Shown in pieces: positions 17,044-26,111 of a stretch of DNA of 64,000 nt; the stretch's first letter is position 1, and each line of letters begins with the position of its first letter. The stretch is taken from the NCBI GenBank assembly GCA_964454685.1, contig CAYVTZ010000003.1, positions 62,001 to 126,000 of the forward strand. Reading direction: 5' to 3'. The DNA is from CAYVTZ01 sp964454685 (GTDB lineage Bacteria; Bacillota; Clostridia; Christensenellales; Christensenellaceae). Below the pieces are notes generated by a model. The model was not told the origin of the DNA. It was given only the letters and a program-made list of their open reading frames with translations, and did no database searches. The position numbers and the translations under genes are program-made.

Positions 17044-18390
17044 TTATCGATCAGCGCTGCATCGCTCCAAAAATCGCTCTGCCATTTCAGGCGTGAAATA
17101 CAAATGCGCAAACCCCGCAAACAGATTTCCCTGCGCTGCGCCGCACTTCCATTCCCCATCCCGCGTCGGCTTTTTCGCGCAAAACGCGTCGCCGTTTTGT
17201 GTGCTGTCCCAGTAATGGAACTCGTGCACGCGAATCTGTTCGCCTGCCTGCACCAGCAAGGTGTCTCTGCATGCCGTCAACTGCGCATAGCCAAAGCGCA
17301 CCAGCTTGCCCGCATAAACGCCTTCCGCGTCCAAAACGCCCACCATCTCATGCCGTACCCGCGCCTCATTCTCCAAACCACGCATCAGATACAAAAAACC
17401 GCCGCACTCCGCCACACACGGCATTCCGGTTTCCACCGCCCGCCGAATGCTCTCTCTCATGGAGATGTTTTGCGATAACCGCTCCGCGTATAATTCGGGG
17501 TATCCGCCCCCCAAATAAATCCCCTGCACTCCTTCGGGCAGCGCCGCATCATTCAGCGGACTAAACGGAACGATCTGCGCCCCGCACGCGCACAGCAAAT
17601 CGAGGTTGTCCTGATAATAAAAGTTAAAAGCCGCGTCCCGCGCCACAGCAATGCGCGCCTTGTGCCGCACTGTCTGCTTGATGAGCGGATATTCCAGTGC
17701 CTCCGCCGCCTGTGCCAGCGCCAAAATACGATCCACCTCGACATCGCGTTCCACCGCATCTGCCAGCAGATCCATCTTGTAACGCAGATCCACGATTTCC
17801 TCCGCGCTCACCAGTCCCAAATGCCGGCTGCCTACCGTGCATTCAGGGAGCGCAGGCAGATATCCCAGCACCGCAATTCCTGTTTCTCTCTCAATCAGTT
17901 CTTTTAAATCTGCGTACAGCGCCTTGGGCGCCCGATTCAGCACCACACCCGCAATGCGGTTTTCTCGCAGCGTAGCAAATCCCTTCACCTGCGCCGCCAC
18001 AGAAACCGACGCCCCTTTGCAATCTACGAGCAGCACCACAGGGGTGCGCGTCTCTTGCGAAAGCGCGTAAGAGCTTGCCTCGGTGGTCTTGCCGCCCACC
18101 CCGTCATAGAAGCCCATCACGCCTTCCATCACACTGATTTCGCCGCCATGCTGCGCAAGCGTTTGCCGCATGCGCTCCTGCCCCATCAGAAAAAGGTCGA
18201 GATTGCGCGACGGCGCGCCAATCACCTTGGTGTGGAACATCGGATCAATATAGTCCGGCCCGCATTTAAACGCGGCAACCGCTACACCGCGCCGCACCAG
18301 CGCCCGCAGCAGCCCGCAAGTCAATGTCGTTTTTCCGCTGCCCGAATGCGTCCCCGCAATCATCACACGCGCCCGTTGCACTCGCTCCAT
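17044..18390 (-). CDS. cbiA: Cobyrinate a,c-diamide synthase CbiA
   Basis: A 448-residue glutamine-dependent amidotransferase acting on cobyrinate. The N-terminal ATPase has ARVMIAGTHSGSGKTT and KCGPDYIDP; EGVMGFYDG is typical of CbiA/CobB. The C-terminal glutaminase domain has YLGGGYPELYAERL, the nucleophile Cys in VAECGGFLYL, and the catalytic His in VHEFHYW. ATG 18390 has AAAGGACGAGC in front. The open frame upstream to 18480 has no ribosome binding site. Confidence 0.96.
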   Translation of the reverse strand: MERVQRARVMIAGTHSGSGKTTLTCGLLRALVRRGVAVAAFKCGPDYIDPMFHTKVIGAPSRNLDLFLMGQERMRQTLAQHGGEISVMEGVMGFYDGVGGKTTEASSYALSQETRTPVVLLVDCKGASVSVAAQVKGFATLRENRIAGVVLNRAPKALYADLKELIERETGIAVLGYLPALPECTVGSRHLGLVSAEEIVDLRYKMDLLADAVERDVEVDRILALAQAAEALEYPLIKQTVRHKARIAVARDAAFNFYYQDNLDLLCACGAQIVPFSPLNDAALPEGVQGIYLGGGYPELYAERLSQNISMRESIRRAVETGMPCVAECGGFLYLMRGLENEARVRHEMVGVLDAEGVYAGKLVRFGYAQLTACRDTLLVQAGEQIRVHEFHYWDSTQNGDAFCAKKPTRDGEWKCGAAQGNLFAGFAHLYFTPEMAERFLERCSADR

Positions 18391-18504
18391 GCTCGTCCTT
18401 TCCTCATCCGCTGTGAATGCAAAATGATTGTGCAAGCTTAACGCTTCCTCCCGGTTTCTGCTAACGCTGTACAAAACCAACTATATACCATGCTTTCACG
18501 CCTT

Positions 18505-18545
18505 CCATTCATTCTTCATTCTGCGTCATACATTCTAAATTCCCC
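18505..18545. repeat. Dispersed heptamer repeat, copy B
   Basis: On the minus strand GGAATTTAGAATGTATGACG is followed by CAGAATGAAGAATGAATGG. AGAATG-type units recur at 7-base steps. It overlaps the 3' end of cbiET and encodes its last residues, EFRMYDAE. No GCGC core here. Confidence 0.6.
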
Positions 18546-19730
18546 GTTCGCTTTCCCGCTCACCACAAACACCGGATTTTGTCCCGTCATCATGTGGTAC
18601 GCTCCCACGCTGCGCACCCGCGCCGCGCTGATCTGCGTAATCTCCGGTTGTATGCCATGCGCTTCAAAGCACCTGCGCGCCTGTTCCAATGTTTCCAGCG
18701 CAATCGCATTGACCACAATGCACGCCCTTGGATTCTTTTCCAGAATCACCGTGAAAATCTCGTCCAAGTTCCCGCCGCTGCCACCGATAAACACCCCGTC
18801 CGGCGCAGGTAAATCCGTCAAAGCCTGCGGTGCGCTGCCTTCAATCACCCGCACAGGGTACGCACGAAACTTCGCCTTGTTCTGTCGTATCAGTTCCACC
18901 GCCTGCGCATTCTTCTCGATGGCATATACGCTGCCTCGCGTCGCATGCGTCGCCAGTTCCACCGCCACAGACCCCGTACCCGCTCCAATATCGTAGAGCA
19001 CATCCGTTTCACAAACGCGCAGCTTTGCCACAGACGCACAGCGCACCTCAAATTTAGTCATAGGCACCTGCGCGCGAATGAATTCCTCATCACCAATCCC
19101 CGGTATCAAGGCAACCGGATCATCATTGTGGATCAACATAACGCTCAAAGATTCAAATGTGCGACGCGCCAGTGTACGCGCGCTGCCGCTGGAAATGCGC
19201 TCGTTCTCATACGCCAGATTTTCGCCTACCGACACCTGCACTTCATCCAGACCGGCTTCACAAAGCATCCGGCACACCTGCGCCGCACAGTTGCAGCCGC
19301 CCGTCAGTACAAAGACGTCACGATGCTGCGCCACAGCCGCCACCGCATTTCCGTCACGCCCGTGCATGCTCACCACATGCACATCCTGCCATGGGCGTTT
19401 CATCTTTGCGCAAAAATACGAGAGCGAGCTGACCGCCGGAAATACCTCCACGTCAAAGTCTGCCAGTTCCTTCACCAGCCCGTCCGCCGCGCTGAAAAAG
19501 CCGGGGTCACCGCTCAGCAGCACACCCACACGTCGATATTGCGCGTTTTCTTGCAGCACCTTGACAATCTCATGATTGCGGCTGCACGCAAAATGCGGTA
19601 ACTGTGCACCTTCCAGCAATCTTGGCGCACCGATCAGGCAATCACAGGATTGCAATTCCTCCCGCGCCTGCACCGTCATGGTTCTGTCCGCGTCCATGCC
19701 GCAGCCGATCAGTAAAACGGACCGTTCCAT
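18516..19730 (-). CDS. cbiET: CbiE-CbiT fusion (cobalt-precorrin-7 methyltransferase/decarboxylase)
   Basis: A 404-residue fusion equivalent to CobL. The N-terminal CbiE half (about 1-195) is a tetrapyrrole methylase for C5 (VLLIGCGMDADRTMT, LLSGDPGFFS). The C-terminal CbiT half (about 205-395) is a SAM methyltransferase for C15 with decarboxylation of the C12 acetate (YDIGAGTGSVAVE, FIGGSGGNLDEI). ATG 19730 touches the cbiX stop (TGATG). The last eight residues come from the dispersed repeat. Such fusions are common in anaerobes. Confidence 0.95.
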   Translation of the reverse strand: MERSVLLIGCGMDADRTMTVQAREELQSCDCLIGAPRLLEGAQLPHFACSRNHEIVKVLQENAQYRRVGVLLSGDPGFFSAADGLVKELADFDVEVFPAVSSLSYFCAKMKRPWQDVHVVSMHGRDGNAVAAVAQHRDVFVLTGGCNCAAQVCRMLCEAGLDEVQVSVGENLAYENERISSGSARTLARRTFESLSVMLIHNDDPVALIPGIGDEEFIRAQVPMTKFEVRCASVAKLRVCETDVLYDIGAGTGSVAVELATHATRGSVYAIEKNAQAVELIRQNKAKFRAYPVRVIEGSAPQALTDLPAPDGVFIGGSGGNLDEIFTVILEKNPRACIVVNAIALETLEQARRCFEAHGIQPEITQISAARVRSVGAYHMMTGQNPVFVVSGKANGEFRMYDAE

Positions 19731-20092
19731 CACATCGCTTCCCGAATACGGTCGGCAAGCACTTGCGCCAGCCTCTTATCCGTTCCCAGCGTTTTGCCAA
19801 AAGACACCGTTACATGCGGGTATTTTTCGCGGAACGCCTCGATCTCCTGCGGAATGTCCTCCTTAATGTGGATGCCCTCAAACAGAAAATACGGCACCAC
19901 CGTAATCTGCGTGATTCCCTGGTTCACCAGCTTCAGCAGCCCCTTTTCCAGGTTCACCTCACGAAATTCCATGTAAGCCGGTTCAATGTGCGCAATGCCA
20001 AGGTCCTCCCTTGCATATGCCACAATACGCTCCAATGTCGCCTCCGTCTCGTTGTTTCTGCTGCCGTGTGCCAGCACCAATACTCCTGTCAT
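19730..20092 (-). CDS. cbiX: Sirohydrochlorin cobaltochelatase, small CbiX form
   Basis: A 120-residue single-domain class II chelatase that inserts Co(II) into sirohydrochlorin. Metal-site histidines are in VLVLAHGSR (about residue 9) and FEGIHIKEDIP (about residue 70). The half-length matches the CbiX-S proteins, which act as homodimers; some also load iron to make siroheme, which could serve the reductase at 3659-4585. ATG 20092 overlaps the hemL stop (ATGA) and has GGGAGAAC upstream. Confidence 0.92.
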   Translation of the reverse strand: MTGVLVLAHGSRNNETEATLERIVAYAREDLGIAHIEPAYMEFREVNLEKGLLKLVNQGITQITVVPYFLFEGIHIKEDIPQEIEAFREKYPHVTVSFGKTLGTDKRLAQVLADRIREAM

Positions 20093-21369
20093 GCTTTTGT
20101 TCTCCCTTTCCAAAATTCATCTGTCAACTGTAAGAATAAATCAATATCCTCCGGCGTGTGCGCCGCACTGACGAACATCGCCTCAAACTGCGCAGGTGCA
20201 AGATAAACGCCCCGCTCCAGCAGAAAGTTAAAATACGCCGCATACAATCCCGTGTCGGCCTGCAACGCCTGCTGATAGTTGCGCGGCACTTCCCGCGCAA
20301 AAAACGCGCAAGACAACGACCCTACGCCGCTCACCGCGCACGCCGCGTCATAGCGCTGTGCGATTGCCGTCAATCCATCCCGCAGCATATTGCCAAGTTC
20401 TTCAATGTAATCATAAATGCCGCTGTTCTGCTGTAAAATAGTAAGCTGCGCCAACCCCGCCGCCATCGCAACCGGATTGCCGGACAGCGTTCCCGCTTGG
20501 TAAACGCCGCCCAGTGGCGCAATGCACTCCATAATTTCTCTGCGCCCGCAATACGCGCCCACAGGCATGCCGCCGCCGATGATTTTGCCAAACACCGCCA
20601 TGTCCGGCGTTACGCCGTAGTATTGTTGCGCACCTCCCGCGCTCAACCGAAACCCTGTAATCACCTCGTCAAAAATCAACAATGCACCCTGTGCCGTGCA
20701 CAAATCCCGCAACGCCTGCAAAAATCCATCCTCCGGCACAACCACACCCATATTCGCCGCCACCGGTTCCACGATCACCGCCGCAATTTCACCCGGATAG
20801 GTGTCAAACGCCTGCTGCACACTCGCAATGTCATTGTACGCCGCACCCACTGTATCCTGCGTGCAGCCATTCGGCACGCCCGCGCTGGACGCATTGCCCG
20901 CTGTCATCACACCCGAACCCGCTCGCACCAGCATCGCGTCGCTGTGTCCGTGGTAGCAGCCGTCAAATTTCACAACTTTGTCCCGCCCCGTAAAGCCACG
21001 CGCGACGCGAATCGCGCTCATCACCGCTTCCGTGCCGGAATTGACCATACGCACCATATCCGCACACGACACCATAGCGCAAAACAGCTCCGCGAGTTCC
21101 ACTTCCGGTCGCGTCGCCGCACCAAAGCTCAAGCCGTTTTGTGCCGCCTCACACACCGCGTCCAGCACCGCCGGATGGTTATGCCCCAAAATCATAGGCC
21201 CCCACGAGCCTACAAAATCCAAATATTCTTTGCCCTGCTCGTCACGCATCCGCGCTCCTTGCGCACTGCGAATAAAGCGCGGTGTTCCCCCAACGGACAA
21301 AAACGCGCGCACCGGGCTGTTCACCCCACCGGGGATTACCTCCTTTGCCCGTTCAAACAAATCCTGCAT
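20089..21369 (-). CDS. hemL: Glutamate-1-semialdehyde 2,1-aminomutase
   Basis: A 426-residue PLP aminomutase making 5-aminolevulinate from glutamate-1-semialdehyde. Hallmarks are IPGGVNSPVRAF, VNSGTEAVMSAIR, FDGCYHGHSD, IFDEVITGFR and the PLP lysine in FGKIIGGGMPVGAYGG-type FGKIIGGGMPVGAYCG (about residue 267). ATG 21369 follows GGGGAGGATTGG and touches the hemB stop. Its place in the operon shows that the C5 route to tetrapyrroles is co-regulated with B12. Confidence 0.96.
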   Translation of the reverse strand: MQDLFERAKEVIPGGVNSPVRAFLSVGGTPRFIRSAQGARMRDEQGKEYLDFVGSWGPMILGHNHPAVLDAVCEAAQNGLSFGAATRPEVELAELFCAMVSCADMVRMVNSGTEAVMSAIRVARGFTGRDKVVKFDGCYHGHSDAMLVRAGSGVMTAGNASSAGVPNGCTQDTVGAAYNDIASVQQAFDTYPGEIAAVIVEPVAANMGVVVPEDGFLQALRDLCTAQGALLIFDEVITGFRLSAGGAQQYYGVTPDMAVFGKIIGGGMPVGAYCGRREIMECIAPLGGVYQAGTLSGNPVAMAAGLAQLTILQQNSGIYDYIEELGNMLRDGLTAIAQRYDAACAVSGVGSLSCAFFAREVPRNYQQALQADTGLYAAYFNFLLERGVYLAPAQFEAMFVSAAHTPEDIDLFLQLTDEFWKGRTKA

Positions 21370-22346
21370 CAGCCAATCCTCCCCTCGCGCATCCACTGCG
21401 CCAATTCCTTCGCGTAATAAGTGATGAGGATGTCCGCCCCCGCGCGATAGCATGCCACAGCCGCCTCACACACCACAGCCGCCTCATCGATCCAGCCGTT
21501 TCGCGCCGCCGCCTTGGTCATGGCATATTCACCGCTCACGCTGTACGCCGCCACCGGCACATCAAACGTGCGCGAAACTTCCTGCAACACATCCAAATAT
21601 GCCAGGGCAGGCTTCACCATCAGCATATCCGCGCCCTCATCCAAATCAAGCTGCGCTTCTTTTAGCGCCTCTTTTTTGTTATGATAGTCCATCTGATAGG
21701 ATTTCCGGTCTCCAAACACAGGGGCGGAGTCCGCCGCATCACGGAACGGCCCGTAAAACGCCGAAGCGTATTTCACCGCATAGGAAAGGATGGGCGTATC
21801 GCAAAATCCATGTTCGTCCAAAGCCTCACGAATGGCAAGCACACGCCCGTCCATCATGTCCGAAGGCGCCACCACATCCGCGCCGGCCTGCACGTGCGAA
21901 ACCGCCGTTTTCGCAAGCAATGGCAGCGTCTTGTCGTTGTCCACGGTTTCCCCATTCAGCATCCCGCAATGCCCGTGCGAGGTATATTCGCACAAACACA
22001 CATCCGTCATCAATAAAATCTGTGGGAATTCCCGCTTCACTCGCGCCACCGCCTGCTGCACGATGCCATCCTGCGCCCACGCGCCGCTGCCGCATTCGTC
22101 CTTAGCATCGGGGATGCCAAACAGCATCACAGAGGGCACGCCGCACTTCACCGCCTGCTCGATTTCTCTAAGCAAGCTGTCCATATCGTGCCGATATTGC
22201 CCCGGCATGGAGGCAATCTCCGCCCGCGCGCCGCCCTGTACAAACAGCGGATACACCAGCGAATCCGCGCTCACACGCGTTTCCCGAATCAGCGAACGCA
22301 TTACAGGCGTTCCCCGCAATCTTCTTGGTCTGTTTAACAATTCCAT
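21369..22346 (-). CDS. hemB: Porphobilinogen synthase
   Basis: A 325-residue ALA dehydratase condensing two 5-aminolevulinates. The Zn-type cysteine cluster DVCLCEYTSHGHCG is present. The Schiff-base lysines are in SYAVKYASAFYGPFRDAA and MLMVKPALAYLD. Start ATG 22346 lies 80 bases after the preceding stop, the only real gap in this part of the operon, and that gap is filled by the dispersed repeat. Confidence 0.96.
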   Translation of the reverse strand: MELLNRPRRLRGTPVMRSLIRETRVSADSLVYPLFVQGGARAEIASMPGQYRHDMDSLLREIEQAVKCGVPSVMLFGIPDAKDECGSGAWAQDGIVQQAVARVKREFPQILLMTDVCLCEYTSHGHCGMLNGETVDNDKTLPLLAKTAVSHVQAGADVVAPSDMMDGRVLAIREALDEHGFCDTPILSYAVKYASAFYGPFRDAADSAPVFGDRKSYQMDYHNKKEALKEAQLDLDEGADMLMVKPALAYLDVLQEVSRTFDVPVAAYSVSGEYAMTKAAARNGWIDEAAVVCEAAVACYRAGADILITYYAKELAQWMREGRIG

Positions 22347-22364
22347 GTGTTACCTCGTCTGTTC

Positions 22365-22455
22365 AATTTTGAATGCAGCATTTAAAATAGTTATGCATGC
22401 AAAGCGCACAATCATTCCTCGCGCGTCAGCGCTCCTTCATTTTACACCCTACATT
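22365..22455. repeat. Dispersed heptamer/GCGC-core repeat, copy C
   Basis: Minus strand: AAATGTAGGGTGTAAAATGA, then GGAGCGCTGACGCGCGAGGA, and further on AAATGCTGCATTCAAAATTG. The core AGCGCTGACGCGC equals that of copy A. It fills the cobA-hemD/hemB gap and encodes the C-terminal tail VGCKMKER of CobA-HemD. Confidence 0.6.
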
Positions 22456-23934
22456 TATATTGCCCAAGCATTCCACCATGCTTTCCAGCGTCGCCTGCTC
22501 GGATACATGCACCTGCATCCCCAGTTCGCGCGCCACGCGCGCCGTCTGTTCGCCAATACACACCGCGCGCACCTTCGTTAAATCCAAACCGCACGCCGCC
22601 TGTGCAAACCCATGCACCGTAGAAGCGCTGGTCAGCATGACCACATCAAATGCGCCCTCTTCCACAAGCTGCGTTTGAATGGGGCTGCGTTCCGCGCCAT
22701 ACTGCGTCTCATAGATCGCCACATCGTCAAATTCCGCCGCTCCCGCAAGCGCCGCGCATAGTTCCGGCGACCCTTCCTGCGCCCGCGCCAGCAAAATGCG
22801 CCCGCGCGCGCGCGTCGCAAGACCTTCTCCCAATGCTTTCGCGCAGTAAGTGTCTGGCATATATTCCACCAAAACACCTCGCTGCTCAATCTCACGCGCT
22901 GTCGCGCTGCCAATCGCCGCAAATCGAACTCCGGCCAGCGTGCGGATATCCCGCCGCTCCCGTTGCAAAATCTCAAAAAACAGCTGTGCCCCAAACGGGC
23001 TGGTCAACGCGATCCACTCATATCGCTCCAGGTGTTCCAACGCCTCTTGCAGCGCAGCGTTAGGGGATATCTCCCGCGTCTCGATGCAGGGAAATTCAAT
23101 CACTTCCGCACCCTGCGCCTCCAGCAATTCTGTCAGTTTCGAACTGCGCTCCTGCGGACGCACATTCACCACGCGTATCCCGCCGAGCAGCCTGTCCTCC
23201 GCCCAGTGCATGCGCTCTGCCAGCGCGCACACTTCACCTACCACAATCACAGAAGGCGGCTTAATGCTTGCCTCCAGCGCTTTTTCATATAAATCGCGCA
23301 CCGTCGCCACCACACGCCGCTGTTTTGCCGTGGTGCCACGCTCCAAAATCGCCGCGGGTGTGTGCTCGTCCATTCCCGCCGCAATCAGTCCCGCACAAAT
23401 GGTCTGCAAGCTGCCAACGCCCATCAAAAATACCAACGTGCCGCGCAGCTTCACCAGCGCATCGTAAGGGATATCCGGCTCACCCTCCTGTTTGTTGTGC
23501 CCTGTGATGATGTGTACCGACGAGCAAAAATCCCGATGCGTCACGGGGATTCCCGCGTATGCCGGCACCGCAATCGCAGAGGTCACACCCGGCACGATCT
23601 CAAACGGAATCCCCTGCTCTGCCAGCAGTTCCAGTTCTTCGCCGCCTCTGCCAAACAAAAACGGATCGCCGCCTTTCAGGCGCACCACACGCTTGCCTTC
23701 CAATGCCTTTTGCAGCAAAATCTGATTGATTTCATGCTGCGGCACGGGATGGTTTCCCGCAATCTTACCTACGTCAATGCGCTCCGCCGCAGGTGGAATC
23801 AACCGCAAAATGCCCTGTCCCACCAGTTTATCGTACACCACAACCTGCGCCTCACGCAGCACCCGTTCTCCCTTGCGGGTGAATAGTCCCGCGTCCGACG
23901 GGCCTGCGCCCACCAGCCAAACTTTTCCCTTCAT
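22426..23934 (-). CDS. cobA-hemD: Uroporphyrinogen-III C-methyltransferase / uroporphyrinogen-III synthase fusion
   Basis: A 502-residue fusion. Residues 1 to about 245 are the SAM-dependent CobA/SUMT (VWLVGAGPSDAGLFT, VVVYDKLV, RLKGGDPFLFGRGGEE, GVTSAIAVPAYAGIPVTHR), giving precorrin-2. Residues about 250-490 are HemD (RVVNVRPQERSSKL, LTSPFGAQLFF, MLTSASTVHGF). The HemD step precedes the CobA step, so the fusion channels hydroxymethylbilane to precorrin-2. ATG 23934, 6 bases after AGAGGA and overlapping the hemC stop, is preferred to ATG 23940. Gene naming follows the two activities. Confidence 0.95.
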   Translation of the reverse strand: MKGKVWLVGAGPSDAGLFTRKGERVLREAQVVVYDKLVGQGILRLIPPAAERIDVGKIAGNHPVPQHEINQILLQKALEGKRVVRLKGGDPFLFGRGGEELELLAEQGIPFEIVPGVTSAIAVPAYAGIPVTHRDFCSSVHIITGHNKQEGEPDIPYDALVKLRGTLVFLMGVGSLQTICAGLIAAGMDEHTPAAILERGTTAKQRRVVATVRDLYEKALEASIKPPSVIVVGEVCALAERMHWAEDRLLGGIRVVNVRPQERSSKLTELLEAQGAEVIEFPCIETREISPNAALQEALEHLERYEWIALTSPFGAQLFFEILQRERRDIRTLAGVRFAAIGSATAREIEQRGVLVEYMPDTYCAKALGEGLATRARGRILLARAQEGSPELCAALAGAAEFDDVAIYETQYGAERSPIQTQLVEEGAFDVVMLTSASTVHGFAQAACGLDLTKVRAVCIGEQTARVARELGMQVHVSEQATLESMVECLGNINVGCKMKER

Positions 23935-24800
23935 TTGCATTCCTCTTTCAACCGCCGCGCCAATGCAACGCCCAATGCTTCGGGTGCCGCCGCGTCTGCA
24001 CAGTCCTCACCTGTTGCCGTGTTGCCCTGCCCATCCACATACATGCCCGTCAAATAGAGCAAATCACCCTCACGCCGCGCATACGCCGCGATCGGCGCGC
24101 TGCATCCGCCGTCCAACTTTGCCACAAACGCGCGTTCCGCGCGCGCACAAACTTCCGCATCCAAATCGTTCACGCAGTCCAAAAACGCGTAGTCCTCCCC
24201 TGCGCGACCCTGCACGGACAAAATGCCCTGCCCCGCCGCCGGGATCATTTCGTGCGGTTCAAAAATAATATTGATGCGCTCGGTCAGCCCCATGCGCTTA
24301 AGTCCCGCACTCGCCAGCACCAGCGCGGAATATTCGCCCGCATCCAGCTTCGCAAGCCGCGTGTGAATGTTGCCGCGGACGCTCTTAATCTGTGCATCCG
24401 GCAGCATTTTTTGCAGTTGCACCGTACGCCGCGCGCTGGAGCATCCAATCACCATTTGCGCACCGCGCTCCTGCGCAAACACCATAGCGTCTCGTGCATC
24501 CTCGCGTTTTGAGTACGCCAGAATGGGCAAATCCTCCGGCGTTTCCATCGGCATGTCCTTCAGGCTGTGCACCGCAAGGTCGATTTTGCGTTCGCGCAGC
24601 GCAATGTCCAATTCCTTTACAAACAATCCTTTGCCACCGATTTCATCCAGTTTGCGGTCTAAAATCTGATCACCCGTGGTCTTGAATGTTTTGTGTTCCA
24701 GCCGGATTTCCGGATGCGCCTGCGTTATCGCCTCCATGACGATCTCCGCTTGGCGCTTCGCCAATTTGCTTTCTCTGCTGCCTATGATAATTTGCTTCAA
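23931..24800 (-). CDS. hemC: Hydroxymethylbilane synthase
   Basis: A 289-residue porphobilinogen deaminase. It has IIIGSRESKLAKRQAE at the N-terminus, GGKGLFVKELDIAL, HSLKDMPM, RRTVQLQ, and the dipyrromethane cofactor cysteine in LDGGCSAPIAAYA (about residue 240). The start is a TTG at 24800 with AGGAGG 7 bases upstream. A nearby ATG (24804) is out of frame and followed at once by GAT TGA, so it is not used. Confidence 0.95.
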   Translation of the reverse strand: MKQIIIGSRESKLAKRQAEIVMEAITQAHPEIRLEHKTFKTTGDQILDRKLDEIGGKGLFVKELDIALRERKIDLAVHSLKDMPMETPEDLPILAYSKREDARDAMVFAQERGAQMVIGCSSARRTVQLQKMLPDAQIKSVRGNIHTRLAKLDAGEYSALVLASAGLKRMGLTERINIIFEPHEMIPAAGQGILSVQGRAGEDYAFLDCVNDLDAEVCARAERAFVAKLDGGCSAPIAAYARREGDLLYLTGMYVDGQGNTATGEDCADAAAPEALGVALARRLKEECK

Positions 24801-24844
24801 TCCATGTCCTCCTCTGCCGCGCCTGCCATCCGCCGGCCTGCGGC

Positions 24845-24935
24845 AATTCAATAAATTCAGCATTCATCATGCAAAATGCCAATGTTCGCGCGCCTGCGCT
24901 CTGTCATTCTACATTTTGCATTCAAAACTCTATGC
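24845..24935. repeat. Dispersed heptamer/GCGC-core repeat, copy D
   Basis: Minus strand: TTTTGAATGCAAAATGTAGA, ATGACAGAGCGCAGGCGCGCG, then GCATGATGAATGCTGAATTT. The core AGCGCAGGCGCGCG differs from copies A and C by two bases. It fills the 129-base gap between cbiJ-sirC and hemC. Confidence 0.6.
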
Positions 24936-26111
24936 GTCTCCCAGCTCGTTCCGTATCTGCTCCGCAATCCGCTTCGCCAGCGCATGGTCTATCCCGTTCG
25001 CCGTCACGCCCACCGTCACATCCCCGTGGCAAATCACCGCCGGAAAATAAAAGCTGCATAACGCCGCGTCACTTGCCACACTCACGGGAATCCCCGCCGT
25101 ATTGCACTCCCGCGCGATCTCTGCGTTCACCGCCGCGTCATTTGTCGCCGCCAGCACAATCGCCGCGCCCGCCGTATCTCCTGCGTTGTACGCCCGTCGC
25201 TCCCAGCGCACACCCGCCACTTCCTCCGCCATTTCAGGCGCGATTACAGTGATTTCGCACTCAAATCGCAGCAGTGTCTTGATTCGGCGCAGCGCGATCT
25301 TTCCGCCGCCGAATACAACCGCACGTTTGTCTTTCAGACTGACAAACAACGGAAATCTCCGCGCTTCTTGCTCCTGCGCATATCGGTGCATCAAAAGCTC
25401 CTGCAGCGCAGATAGCGAATATCCCTGCTCCTGCTGCGGACGTCCGATCACCAGCACCTGCGCGCCCACGCGCCGCGCCGCCTGCACTTTTTCCAAAAAC
25501 CCGCCCGCTACACCGGATTCTTTGGTAACCAGCCAGCGTGCGCCCACCTGCTCCAGCATCGCAGCATTGAGTTCCTCCGTAAACGGTCCCTGCATACAAA
25601 TCAGGTTGCGCGGATGAAATCCCAGCGCAAGGCAGTCCATCAGCGCATCTTGCATGGGCAGAATGCGCAGGAACACACGGTTTTTATAGTCCGTAATACC
25701 GCGATACGCCGCCGCCTCCTTGCTGCCCGTGGTCACAAGTATCTTTCCCTCTACGCCACACAAAAATTCCGCCGCCTGCGCAGCCGATTCCACAAAAACG
25801 CAGCCTTCCGCGCTCTGCTCTGCGCGCAGCAAGCGCATGTATTCCAAACCGCTTTGCGCACACGCCGCACGAATGTTTTTTGTCACCTCCTGCGCATAAG
25901 GATGCGTCGCATCCACCACGCAAAGGGCATTTTGCATCTGCTCCCGCATTCCGTCCACATCCAGCCGTCCCGCACACGCGGGAACCTGCGTCATCAGCTC
26001 TTTGCCATATTCCGTCGCAACACATACACGCACCACAACGTCGCGTCGCGCCAACATTTCTGCAAGCGCGCGCCCCTCGCTGGTGCCGGCAAAGATCAGG
26101 ACTTCCTTCAT
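24930..26111 (-). CDS. Cobalt-precorrin-6A reductase / precorrin-2 dehydrogenase fusion (CbiJ-SirC)
   Basis: A 393-residue two-domain protein. Residues 1 to about 245 are CbiJ/CobK (VLIFAGTSEGRALAEML, VVDATHPYA, LVTTGSKE, MQGPFTEELN, LVTKESG), which reduces the corrin ring with NADPH. Residues about 255-393 are a SirC/Met8/CysG-B precorrin-2 dehydrogenase domain (VVFGGGKIALRRIKTLL at 265-281, VLAATNDAAVN, FYFPAVI) that makes sirohydrochlorin for CbiX. The two steps are separated in the pathway, so the fusion is not simple channelling. Start and stop overlap neighbours (ATGA at the cbiH end). Confidence 0.93.
   Translation of the reverse strand: MKEVLIFAGTSEGRALAEMLARRDVVVRVCVATEYGKELMTQVPACAGRLDVDGMREQMQNALCVVDATHPYAQEVTKNIRAACAQSGLEYMRLLRAEQSAEGCVFVESAAQAAEFLCGVEGKILVTTGSKEAAAYRGITDYKNRVFLRILPMQDALMDCLALGFHPRNLICMQGPFTEELNAAMLEQVGARWLVTKESGVAGGFLEKVQAARRVGAQVLVIGRPQQEQGYSLSALQELLMHRYAQEQEARRFPLFVSLKDKRAVVFGGGKIALRRIKTLLRFECEITVIAPEMAEEVAGVRWERRAYNAGDTAGAAIVLAATNDAAVNAEIARECNTAGIPVSVASDAALCSFYFPAVICHGDVTVGVTANGIDHALAKRIAEQIRNELGDA

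Noticed and set aside
24798..24809. ATG GAT TGA near the hemC start, looking like a frameshifted start
   Set aside because: The in-frame TTG four bases later has an ideal ribosome binding site and gives the standard HemC N-terminus, so no frameshift is needed.
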